64,000 nucleotides of DNA from Puccinia triticina (lineage: Eukaryota > Basidiomycota > Pucciniomycetes > Pucciniales > Pucciniaceae), in contig NC_070568.1 in assembly GCF_026914185.1 (NCBI RefSeq), positions 6,531,501 to 6,595,500 on the forward strand, written 5' to 3'. Numbering within the stretch: the stretch's first letter is position 1; each line of letters opens with the position of its first letter. A program made the translations under genes and the position numbers. Positions 52,499 through 64,000 of the stretch are shown here, piece by piece. Under the pieces are notes generated by a model. It had not been told where the DNA came from and did not search any database. It saw only the letters and a list, made by a program, of their open reading frames with translations.

Positions 52499-55400
52499 AA
52501 ATTTTACTTTTATCCTATTGTGAACCCCCCTAATCAATGCCCAACTATTACTCATTTATGGTGAATTTCTGTTGATCAATTTCTCTATGTCAAAGGGGTT
52601 CCAAACAACGTAAAGGTGACCTGCGGGGGCTTTCATGGCTTTCTGACCAGTTTTTACTTGTATTGGAGCTGTGAAAGGCACCTCCAGTGATCTGTCACCC
52701 TCATGTACGCGCGTACACGAAGGTGACATTGGCAAATTGGGAAAAAACTCACATGCATGTGCATGGAGACATTGGAAAACAAACAAACACAAAAACAACT
52801 CACAAGCTTATATATGTTAAGAAGCCAGGATGTCTATCTGAAATCTGGGACCACACACCTCCAAGCTTGACTTGACTCATATTTTCACCCTACTTTCATC
52901 CTTTTTTGGCTCAATTCTAGATGATACTGGCCTTCTTTAGGGAAATATGCCAATTCAGATGGGCCTTTCACATCATTCTAACAGGGGTGTACATGTTTTT
53001 GATCTGCAGGAGGCCCAATCTGCAATTTTTAACAAACTTACACACATGCACATGACAGTTACATTAGCAAAGTGAAAACAATGACCACCTTCATGCGCAC
53101 ATAAATAATATGAATTGAACCCCAATAATTCATATCAATTACCAAACAGTTCAAATTTAATTATGCTTTGATTGTGGCCATTGTGTCTTAGTGGTTTCAA
53201 CTGCATTCCAGTTGTTTTCCAGTTGACTTCTGCATGACTTCTGGATGGTTTATGCCTGAATCCAGGATCAGTTTCAAATCATTTGTGGATTAGTTCCAGA
53301 ATTTTTCATTAATTCTTGCACTACTTTCATCAAAGGCATCCAGCACAGTTGTGGAAAATGGGTACAGTATGGCACTCTCTGGAGAGTGCGTCAAAATCTC
53401 CCCTGGTGGTGGTGCATGGGAAGAAAAAGTTATGAATGTGCCGGATAATAAGTACCTTAGTAGGAGATATGACATGAACAAAAGCTGCCACACCCTCAAA
53501 ACTAACTTCTGTTTGTGAGGTACTTCCCAGAAGCTAACCATTCTATAGAGTTTATTTAACTCATTTCTTTCAAATTTTGGGGCACTTGAGGGCACCGTAG
53601 CTAAGGTTGTGGTAATTTTCCTTCATAGGAAATCTGCCAAATTACAGCCACAGTAGCGCATGGCTTTCCTGTGGTGAGCAAATGCCATACACCTCCCCAT
53701 GTTACCTTTGGATGGAGGGTACTCTGCACGCTGTAACACTTTGGGGTGGTTTGGGTGCTGCCATGCGGAGATATAATTTTTTCTTTATTTTTGACATTTT
53801 TTGTGAAATTAAATTTTCAACTCCCATTCTTGATAGCAGAATTAATTATCTGATTCCCAAAATTGCCCCGGACCAGTTTTGGGTCCTGGCGACCCGTTGC
53901 AGACGTTGGAATATTGTCTTCCAGACGTCCACAACATTTGGGAGTTGGAAAATTAATTTTTGTGAGTCAATTTTTCAAACCCCTACATCAAAACCTACCA
54001 CACTGCTTACACTCCAACATAACCAGAGGTGTTAGAAGATCCCACCTGATCCTTTGCTTCTAGATCTTGCTTGTACAAAAATCACACCTATGTGTTTGAA
54101 GCTCATGTTTACTTTTCCTCTTGTTGAATTGAATCAAACTTGCTTACTTGCTTAGCTACTTAGCTAGAGCGCCTTTACCCTCAGCAGCTAAATTAAACAT
54201 TTTATGTTGGTGCTACCCCCACCAATGACACAATTTCTCATCAGTTTAAGACCTTCACCAGGCATTTTATCAAACTGATCACTGATTATTGTTGTGGGAA
54301 ATGATGATTTTGATGAAGAGAAGGCTATTAAGTGTGCTTTATCACCGGGATGTTTGCTTCAATTGGAATCTATTACACTACAAGAAAAACTTTCTCAACT
54401 GCTAGCAGTTAACATGTGGGTTACTGTTGTGGAACTGATGTGCTAGCTCCACCCAAACACACATAAGCTTCTTATCATGCACAGTGACTGTGAATTGAAG
54501 CTTGGTCAACAGTAAGCCTTGAGAAAGGCTTGTGTAATACCACAAGCTTGCTTGGAGTTCTGACATGTCAACTGCTTGCAATGGCTTGACTTTTTCTTGC
54601 AGTTTTAGGGGGTTTCAAAGTTGACCAGGTGCATGCACTTTTGCAAGTTAGTATTCAATTTCATTCTTGAACACTGAGTTGCAAAAGTTCATGCAATTCA
54701 TATTGGTACTGCAACCCCTAAGCCCGCTTGAATTACTCTTTTTGAGATTTGGTGTTCAAGGCTTTCCTTCCAAAAGTACATTCAAGCTTTGCATGGCCAA
54801 CTTTGAAGCCCCCTAATAATTTGACATCATCATCTCAATTACAAGGGAGTATTTACCAACTGTTCCAGAAATAAGAATTTAATCCAGCCTCTTGTTTTAT
54901 CATTGGAATTCCTGACAATTGTTAACTTCCTGAGACCACAAATGGGACCATTGAAATTTCATCCCAAAATATTCAAGTATTTGATTCCCCAGAGTCAGAA
55001 TAAGCTGAATCTGTGTAAAGCCCACATGCACACTGCAGAATTCACAATATTTGTCACATCAATACTACTGCCTTCCAGCTACATATCTGGCCTTATCCCC
55101 TTACCTAGTCTAGCAGAGAGCCAACCAAACCCTTCTCTCTGCCAACTAGGTAAGCTTCCCCTTCTCTTATATACTTTATTTCCCCCCTTCTGAGCAATAG
55201 ATAGCATAGAAAAATAGAGAACCAACCAACCCCTTCCATCTGCCTACTAGTAATATAACCCCCCAGCCGTGGAGCTAGAACTCTACACTTTGGCCGGTCC
55301 TCCCTACAACCTGATTCTCCATCAGTGAAGACCCCATTCCAGGAGTCTTAAAATCTGTATTCCCTCATAGAAGAGACACTCTACAGCCCTTGAAATATAA

Positions 55401-58269
55401 TCTGTTCAGCTGTTAACAGAAGAAAGCAGTAATTTGATATGATTCTGTCAATCGCAGAAGAAAAATATTCTACCACTGCCAAAAAAACTGGGTAATTAAG
55501 CAGTTGACATATGGGAACTGGTGCTACTGGCACCTTTCTCAAAGTTATTACTCAACCAAGCTTCAATACCCATTCACTGTGCACATTGCACAGTGTTGTG
55601 CCTAAAAGGTACTTATGTAATTACAATTGGGGTTATAATGAAAGCTTGATTTGAGCACTCTGCATGTTGGGTCAACTGCTTGCAACTGCAAGCAGTTGAC
55701 CCAGTTGTTTTTCTCAGTGTAAATTTTCAGGTGTGGCAGTAAATTGACTTCCATTATGATCAGTTGGTCATGAGTGCATGTTACATAACAGAAGCAAATT
55801 TCTGAGCTTTTTCAAATCTTATTGCAGATAGGTTCCAATCTTGGACACAGATAAAAGATATTCAGCCAGCTAATCTGAAGGTTACCTTTTGTTTATAAAA
55901 ATAAAGTAGGGCAAAAAAAGAGTTAAAACTGGGGTTGCTTATTAACAAAAATGGAAATGTTCAGAGATATTTGAATATTTTTTACTGACCTATGCGTGAT
56001 GCCTTGCCATGTGATCCACTACAATAGCTGTACCAATCAATGCAGCAAAGAAAATTAAAACCAAAAAACCAAAACAACAGGAAAGAATGGATTCAATCTT
56101 GGCACTTCCTAATGACCGTATATCTCCAAAGAATTTGCGCAAATGCTTGAGAAAATCAAAAAATGTGTTCTGCAAACGGTTGATGTAGGCAGCCCGTTGA
56201 TCAACTTCTAGTGAGGCAGTCTGCCCAGTTTCAGGAAGGTTGGCATTCAAGACAGGTTGCTCTGCATTTTGAAGCTCTGGAATCCAGTATTCGGTGTTTG
56301 GGGCCGTTTGATCAGTATGTAGCAAGACAGGAAACCCAGTATATAAGTCTATTACCACAGGATTGTCTCCAGTTGATACTCGACAGATAGGACATGAGGT
56401 ACGATCATCAGTTTTTAACCATGTTTCCACACAGTGGTAGTGAAACCAGTGTATACAATCCAACAAAAGAACTGCTTGTAAAGGAGCTTCTATAACAATC
56501 TCTTCTAAGCATATCCGACAGTCCCTGGTTTCTTGGTTGGTTTGACCAGCAGCTTGGTTTCTGCTATCTGCCTTGAGTAAATCTGCAACCAGGATAGATT
56601 TCTCAGGGTTACTGCTTGAGGTGGGATCTATGGGTGGCTGAATAGTGCAATTTTCTATAGCTGGACTTCTTTCATCCCCTTCATTGATTGAAGTACTTGT
56701 CTTAGTCTTCTTATTTTATATTGTTTTCCACAACAATATTGCAAATTCATCAGGTGATGAAGTGAGCCTGTAGGTTGAAAATTAAGACTGAAGCTCATGA
56801 AAATCAAATGGCACACTTACAAAGACATTCAGATTTGATGGGTCACTATCCACATTCAACTCGATTTGACTTGATGGCTGTTCAAGTAATGTGGGGGCAA
56901 TGAAGTGACCGGCAGAGGTCCCTGTTGTTTGTGGACTTAACAAGCCAGTGTACTCCTGAGTATGTTGAAATGCACATTGGACTCCTACAATCCCTCCAAG
57001 AATATTCTGAAAAGACAAAGAGATCCCACTGGCTGTCAGCTTTTGAATCAAATTGAATTGAATTAGATTGAATTGATCAAGTGAAGTTGGAATATGTGGG
57101 GTAAGATGCTTAACTTTCAGCAGTAATAACCAGGCAGCCATATCATTGAGTTGGAATTTTGAGATTGTTTTTGGCTCTGGATAGTAAGTAGCCAATTGGT
57201 GTAAAGTCAAACCTGTCCAACTGCATACTTGTATAAAGGAACTTCACATAATGCTAACCTTTGGAACCACATATAAATATCATATATGCCAACCACATAG
57301 CAAATTAGTTCCACCAAGGAATATGATGTTAGGCAGGTTTGACTGGAATATAATTGGAGCTGTCTTTGCAGTATTTACTTTCAGCCTTTGAGAGACAGAG
57401 CAGCAATGGATGTGGCCCCCAAATCAGGACTGATTCCTGACCAAAAGCGGGTCAGTTATGCTGTCAGAACAATAGCGCAGCGTCACACCACAAACACCGG
57501 CGGTATTCCCCGTTAGGTGTTAGCTGTATGTATTATGCTGAAGCTAACTAGAGCTAACTGCTATGTTTCACCGCCAGGTGGCGTAATATTGCAACAATAT
57601 TATCCTAGCATAGCGCCGCTAACACTACGGTGTCAGTGGAGCATAGCCCAGGGCCCCGAGGATAGCTCGCGATGGCCATTTCGGTCAACGGGGTGTAACA
57701 GCCCACCGTTGTCCTTACTGCTTGCGGGGATATTTCCATGCATGATAAGTGTCAGTCTCAGCAAGGGTTACTCAGCACAAGCTCGACACGTTACTTGGAA
57801 CAGCGGGGTTCACAATTCAAATTGGCCATTCTCATACGATGACTTATCTCAACACTGAGCTTCGACAAGGTGCATCGCCACTGCGGGCTCCCGAAGTACG
57901 TCAGGACGGATGTCATGGAATCCAATCAGATTGTATTTAGTCGAATACAACACCCTTGAGGCTTGGGGATGCGATGCTGTGATCTGAACTTCTGAGCAAC
58001 AATTTGAATTATAAACTGGAGTAGAATATGTGTATCCTTGAGGGAAATCACTAAAAGGATGTCTAATTCAACCAGTCAAAATTCCTCCAGCCACAATTAT
58101 CTAAGTTTCAGCCTGCAGTGTTCTCATATGTAACAGGATTCAGAATTGAAATTTTGAATGCTTGTTTCACTCACTATTTTTTTTTTTGCACGGCAGGAGC
58201 AACTCCAATCCTGGAGTGTGTGTGCGTGTGTGGGTTGAAGCTTTGCAGCAGTGCATGCTGATGCTGGTT
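52499..58269. repeat. Tandem array unit 2 (5,771 bp)
   Basis: Starts with the truncated MITE end (52499-52530) fused to the end of unit 1 (...GCTGATGCTGGTT). Features of unit 1 recur at +5,771: foldback right end to 53597, dispersed repeat about 53611-54001, MITEs 54376-54604, 54608-54813 and 55474-55719. Confidence 0.95.
55990..57141 (-). CDS. RING-H2 protein, tandem copy C2
   Basis: Exons 57115-57141, 56821-57006 and 55990-56706. The translated product is identical to copy C1 as far as read. Lies in array unit 2; the flanks are identical too, so promoter and terminator are presumably copied with it. Confidence 0.8.
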
Positions 58270-61200
58270 AAATTTTACTTTTATCCTATTGTGAACCCCC
58301 CTAATCAATGCCCAACTATTACTCATTTATGGTGAATTTCTGTTGATCAATTTCTCTATGTCAAAGGGGTTCCAAACAACGTAAAGGTGACCTGCGGGGG
58401 CTTTCATGGCTTTCTGACCAGTTTTTACTTGTATTGGAGCTGTGAAAGGCACCTCCAGTGATCTGTCACCCTCATGTACGCGCGTACACGAAGGTGACAT
58501 TGGCAAATTGGGAAAAAACTCACATGCATGTGCATGGAGACATTGGAAAACAAACAAACACAAAAACAACTCACAAGCTTATATATGTTAAGAAGCCAGG
58601 ATGTCTATCTGAAATCTGGGACCACACACCTCCAAGCTTGACTTGACTCATATTTTCACCCTACTTTCATCCTTTTTTGGCTCAATTCTAGATGATACTG
58701 GCCTTCTTTAGGGAAATATGCCAATTCAGATGGGCCTTTCACATCATTCTAACAGGGGTGTACATGTTTTTGATCTGCAGGAGGCCCAATCTGCAATTTT
58801 TAACAAACTTACACACATGCACATGACAGTTACATTAGCAAAGTGAAAACAATGACCACCTTCATGCGCACATAAATAATATGAATTGAACCCCAATAAT
58901 TCATATCAATTACCAAACAGTTCAAATTTAATTATGCTTTGATTGTGGCCATTGTGTCTTAGTGGTTTCAACTGCATTCCAGTTGTTTTCCAGTTGACTT
59001 CTGCATGACTTCTGGATGGTTTATGCCTGAATCCAGGATCAGTTTCAAATCATTTGTGGATTAGTTCCAGAATTTTTCATTAATTCTTGCACTACTTTCA
59101 TCAAAGGCATCCAGCACAGTTGTGGAAAATGGGTACAGTATGGCACTCTCTGGAGAGTGCGTCAAAATCTCCCCTGGTGGTGGTGCATGGGAAGAAAAAG
59201 TTATGAATGTGCCGGATAATAAGTACCTTAGTAGGAGATATGACATGAACAAAAGCTGCCACACCCTCAAAACTAACTTCTGTTTGTGAGGTACTTCCCA
59301 GAAGCTAACCATTCTATAGAGTTTATTTAACTCATTTCTTTCAAATTTTGGGGCACTTGAGGGCACCGTAGCTAAGGTTGTGGTAATTTTCCTTCATAGG
59401 AAATCTGCCAAATTACAGCCACAGTAGCGCATGGCTTTCCTGTGGTGAGCAAATGCCATACACCTCCCCATGTTACCTTTGGATGGAGGGTACTCTGCAC
59501 GCTGTAACACTTTGGGGTGGTTTGGGTGCTGCCATGCGGAGATATAATTTTTTCTTTATTTTTGACATTTTTTGTGAAATTAAATTTTCAACTCCCATTC
59601 TTGATAGCAGAATTAATTATCTGATTCCCAAAATTGCCCCGGACCAGTTTTGGGTCCTGGCGACCCGTTGCAGACGTTGGAATATTGTCTTCCAGACGTC
59701 CACAACATTTGGGAGTTGGAAAATTAATTTTTGTGAGTCAATTTTTCAAACCCCTACATCAAAACCTACCACACTGCTTACACTCCAACATAACCAGAGG
59801 TGTTAGAAGATCCCACCTGATCCTTTGCTTCTAGATCTTGCTTGTACAAAAATCACACCTATGTGTTTGAAGCTCATGTTTACTTTTCCTCTTGTTGAAT
59901 TGAATCAAACTTGCTTACTTGCTTAGCTACTTAGCTAGAGCGCCTTTACCCTCAGCAGCTAAATTAAACATTTTATGTTGGTGCTACCCCCACCAATGAC
60001 ACAATTTCTCATCAGTTTAAGACCTTCACCAGGCATTTTATCAAACTGATCACTGATTATTGTTGTGGGAAATGATGATTTTGATGAAGAGAAGGCTATT
60101 AAGTGTGCTTTATCACCGGGATGTTTGCTTCAATTGGAATCTATTACACTACAAGAAAAACTTTCTCAACTGCTAGCAGTTAACATGTGGGTTACTGTTG
60201 TGGAACTGATGTGCTAGCTCCACCCAAACACACATAAGCTTCTTATCATGCACAGTGACTGTGAATTGAAGCTTGGTCAACAGTAAGCCTTGAGAAAGGC
60301 TTGTGTAATACCACAAGCTTGCTTGGAGTTCTGACATGTCAACTGCTTGCAATGGCTTGACTTTTTCTTGCAGTTTTAGGGGGTTTCAAAGTTGACCAGG
60401 TGCATGCACTTTTGCAAGTTAGTATTCAATTTCATTCTTGAACACTGAGTTGCAAAAGTTCATGCAATTCATATTGGTACTGCAACCCCTAAGCCCGCTT
60501 GAATTACTCTTTTTGAGATTTGGTGTTCAAGGCTTTCCTTCCAAAAGTACATTCAAGCTTTGCATGGCCAACTTTGAAGCCCCCTAATAATTTGACATCA
60601 TCATCTCAATTACAAGGGAGTATTTACCAACTGTTCCAGAAATAAGAATTTAATCCAGCCTCTTGTTTTATCATTGGAATTCCTGACAATTGTTAACTTC
60701 CTGAGACCACAAATGGGACCATTGAAATTTCATCCCAAAATATTCAAGTATTTGATTCCCCAGAGTCAGAATAAGCTGAATCTGTGTAAAGCCCACATGC
60801 ACACTGCAGAATTCACAATATTTGTCACATCAATACTACTGCCTTCCAGCTACATATCTGGCCTTATCCCCTTACCTAGTCTAGCAGAGAGCCAACCAAA
60901 CCCTTCTCTCTGCCAACTAGGTAAGCTTCCCCTTCTCTTATATACTTTATTTCCCCCCTTCTGAGCAATAGATAGCATAGAAAAATAGAGAACCAACCAA
61001 CCCCTTCCATCTGCCTACTAGTAATATAACCCCCCAGCCGTGGAGCTAGAACTCTACACTTTGGCCGGTCCTCCCTACAACCTGATTCTCCATCAGTGAA
61101 GACCCCATTCCAGGAGTCTTAAAATCTGTATTCCCTCATAGAAGAGACACTCTACAGCCCTTGAAATATAATCTGTTCAGCTGTTAACAGAAGAAAGCAG

Positions 61201-64000
61201 TAATTTGATATGATTCTGTCAATCGCAGAAGAAAAATATTCTACCACTGCCAAAAAAACTGGGTAATTAAGCAGTTGACATATGGGAACTGGTGCTACTG
61301 GCACCTTTCTCAAAGTTATTACTCAACCAAGCTTCAATACCCATTCACTGTGCACATTGCACAGTGTTGTGCCTAAAAGGTACTTATGTAATTACAATTG
61401 GGGTTATAATGAAAGCTTGATTTGAGCACTCTGCATGTTGGGTCAACTGCTTGCAACTGCAAGCAGTTGACCCAGTTGTTTTTCTCAGTGTAAATTTTCA
61501 GGTGTGGCAGTAAATTGACTTCCATTATGATCAGTTGGTCATGAGTGCATGTTACATAACAGAAGCAAATTTCTGAGCTTTTTCAAATCTTATTGCAGAT
61601 AGGTTCCAATCTTGGACACAGATAAAAGATATTCAGCCAGCTAATCTGAAGGTTACCTTTTGTTTATAAAAATAAAGTAGGGCAAAAAAAGAGTTAAAAC
61701 TGGGGTTGCTTATTAACAAAAATGGAAATGTTCAGAGATATTTGAATATTTTTTACTGACCTATGCGTGATGCCTTGCCATGTGATCCACTACAATAGCT
61801 GTACCAATCAATGCAGCAAAGAAAATTAAAACCAAAAAACCAAAACCACAGGAAAGAATGGATTCAATCTTGGCACTTCCTAATGACCGTATATCTCCAA
61901 AGAATTTGCGCAAATGCTTGAGAAAATCAAAAAATGTGTTCTGCAAACGGTTGATGTAGGCAGCCCGTTGATCAACTTCTAGTGAGGCAGTCTGCCCAGT
62001 TTCAGGAAGGTTGGCATTCAAGACAGGTTGCTCTGCATTTTGAAGCTCTGGAATCCAGTATTCGGTGTTTGGGGCCGTTTGATCAGTATGTAGCAAGACA
62101 GGAAACCCAGTATATAAGTCTATTACCACAGGATTGTCTCCAGTTGATACTCGACAGATAGGACATGAGGTACGATCATCAGTTTTTAACCATGTTTCCA
62201 CACAGTGGTAGTGAAACCAGTGTATACAATCCAACAAAAGAACTGCTTGTAAAGGAGCTTCTATAACAATCTCTTCTAAGCATATCCGACAGTCCCTGGT
62301 TTCTTGGTTGGTTTGACCAGCAGCTTGGTTTCTGCTATCTGCCTTGAGTAAATCTGCAACCAGGATAGATTTCTCAGGGTTACTGCTTGAGGTGGGATCT
62401 ATGGGTGGCTGAATAGTGCAATTTTCTATAGCTGGACTTCTTTCATCCCCTTCATTGATTGAAGTACTTGTCTTAGTCTTCTTATTTTATATTGTTTTCC
62501 ACAACAATATTGCAAATTCATCAGGTGATGAAGTGAGCCTGTAGGTTGAAAATTAAGACTGAAGCTCATGAAAATCAAATGGCACACTTACAAAGACATT
62601 CAGATTTGATGGGTCACTATCCACATTCAACTCGATTTGACTTGATGGCTGTTCAAGTAATGTGGGGGCAATGAAGTGACCGGCAGAGGTCCCTGTTGTT
62701 TGTGGACTTAACAAGCCAGTGTACTCCTGAGTATGTTGAAATGCACATTGGACTCCTACAATCCCTCCAAGAATATTCTGAAAAGACAAAGAGATCCCAC
62801 TGGCTGTCAGCTTTTGAATCAAATTGAATTGAATTAGATTGAATTGATCAAGTGAAGTTGGAATATGTGGGGTAAGATGCTTAACTTTCAGCAGTAATAA
62901 CCAGGCAGCCATATCATTGAGTTGGAATTTTGAGATTGTTTTTGGCTCTGGATAGTAAGTAGCCAATTGGTGTAAAGTCAAACCTGTCCAACTGCATACT
63001 TGTATAAAGGAACTTCACATAATGCTAACCTTTGGAACCACATATAAATATCATATATGCCAACCACATAGCAAATTAGTTCCACCAAGGAATATGATGT
63101 TAGGCAGGTTTGACTGGAATATAATTGGAGCTGTCTTTGCAGTATTTACTTTCAGCCTTTGAGAGACAGAGCAGCAATGGATGTGGCCCCCAAATCAGGA
63201 CTGATTCCTGACCAAAAGCGGGTCAGTTATGCTGTCAGAACAATAGCGCAGCGTCACACCACAAACACCGGCGGTATTCCCCGTTAGGTGTTAGCTGTAT
63301 GTATTATGCTGAAGCTAACTAGAGCTAACTGCTATGTTTCACCGCCAGGTGGCGTAATATTGCAACAATATTATCCTAGCATAGCGCCGCTAACACTACG
63401 GTGTCAGTGGAGCATAGCCCAGGGCCCCGAGGATAGCTCGCGATGGCCATTTCGGTCAACGGGGTGTAACAGCCCACCGTTGTCCTTACTGCTTGCGGGG
63501 ATATTTCCATGCATGATAAGTGTCAGTCTCAGCAAGGGTTACTCAGCACAAGCTCGACACGTTACTTGGAACAGCGGGGTTCACAATTCAAATTGGCCAT
63601 TCTCATACGATGACTTATCTCAACACTGAGCTTCGACAAGGTGCATCGCCACTGCGGGCTCCCGAAGTACGTCAGGACGGATGTCATGGAATCCAATCAG
63701 ATTGTATTTAGTCGAATACAACACCCTTGAGGCTTGGGGATGCGATGCTGTGATCTGAACTTCTGAGCAACAATTTGAATTATAAACTGGAGTAGAATAT
63801 GTGTATCCTTGAGGGAAATCACTAAAAGGATGTCTAATTCAACCAGTCAAAATTCCTCCAGCCACAATTATCTAAGTTTCAGCCTGCAGTGTTCTCATAT
63901 GTAACAGGATTCAGAATTGAAATTTTGAATGCTTGTTTCACTCACTATTTTTTTTTTTGCACGGCAGGAGCAACTCCAATCCTGGAGTGTGTGTGCGTGT
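58270..64000. repeat. Tandem array unit 3 (cut by the window edge)
   Basis: 5,731 of 5,771 bp are present. Differs from units 1 and 2 at 61847 (C instead of A), which changes Cys to Gly in the RING protein. Features of unit 1 recur at +11,542. The array may continue beyond the window. Confidence 0.95.
61761..62912 (-). CDS. RING-H2 protein, tandem copy C3 (one substitution)
   Basis: Exons 62886-62912, 62592-62777 and 61761-62477. Identical to C1 and C2 except T to G on the coding strand at 61847, which changes the second Cys of SCCFGFLVL to Gly at the start of the C-terminal transmembrane segment. A Cys next to a membrane segment could be a palmitoylation site, so the change may matter, but this is speculative. 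Confidence 0.8.

Overview
The window looks like a repeat-dense stretch of a basidiomycete nuclear genome, most likely a rust fungus (Pucciniales). The reasons are: short GT-AG introns of about 45-115 bp; compact secreted-protein genes with dibasic Kex2-type sites; a GPI-anchored cupredoxin-type surface protein; a hAT transposase remnant of the kind common in rusts; and a very high load of hAT, LTR, LINE and foldback elements. Species cannot be fixed from the sequence alone.

Layout. 0-10 kb is almost only repeats: minisatellites, a three-deep nest (a foldback element holding a solo LTR that holds a 201-bp MITE), hAT-type MITEs, a RhoGEF gene fragment and a decayed hAT transposase. 10.07-11.44 kb holds a secreted, Kex2-site-rich repeat protein gene. 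12.4-18.5 kb is again repeats, including a 2.2-kb hAT-type element with a perfect 8-bp target duplication and a 39-bp internal tandem repeat. 20.15-24.43 kb is a large inverted duplication carrying two divergently transcribed RING-H2 genes. 24.9-33.6 kb is the gene-rich part: an LSB5-like VHS/GAT trafficking protein, a GPI-type cupredoxin with a huge loop insertion, a DUF4504/UPF0739-like gene on the minus strand, and a Myb/SANT-like gene. 34.4-39.9 kb is a broken LINE with gag, endonuclease, RT and RNase H. 40.45-45.44 kb is an intact Ty1/copia element with identical 99-bp LTRs and a 5-bp target duplication. 45.6-47.8 kb is a foldback element, and from 46,728 to the window end a 5,771-bp unit is repeated almost perfectly three times, each copy carrying one RING-H2 gene.

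The most interesting theme is one protein family present five times: a hydrophobic, signal-like N-terminus split by an intron after only nine codons, a disordered stretch, a RING-H2 finger and a hydrophobic C-terminal segment. Two copies form an inverted pair and three form a young tandem array. If the N-terminus is a cleaved signal peptide, the RING would face the lumen or the cell exterior, which is unusual for an E3 ligase. Other items worth a second look are a cupredoxin fold split by about 300 residues, a frame-breaking 8-bp deletion that also creates a candidate splice acceptor able to restore frame, and a copia primer site that matches a tRNA-Lys anticodon arm rather than a tRNA 3' end.

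All domain calls are from reading the translations; no searches were run.
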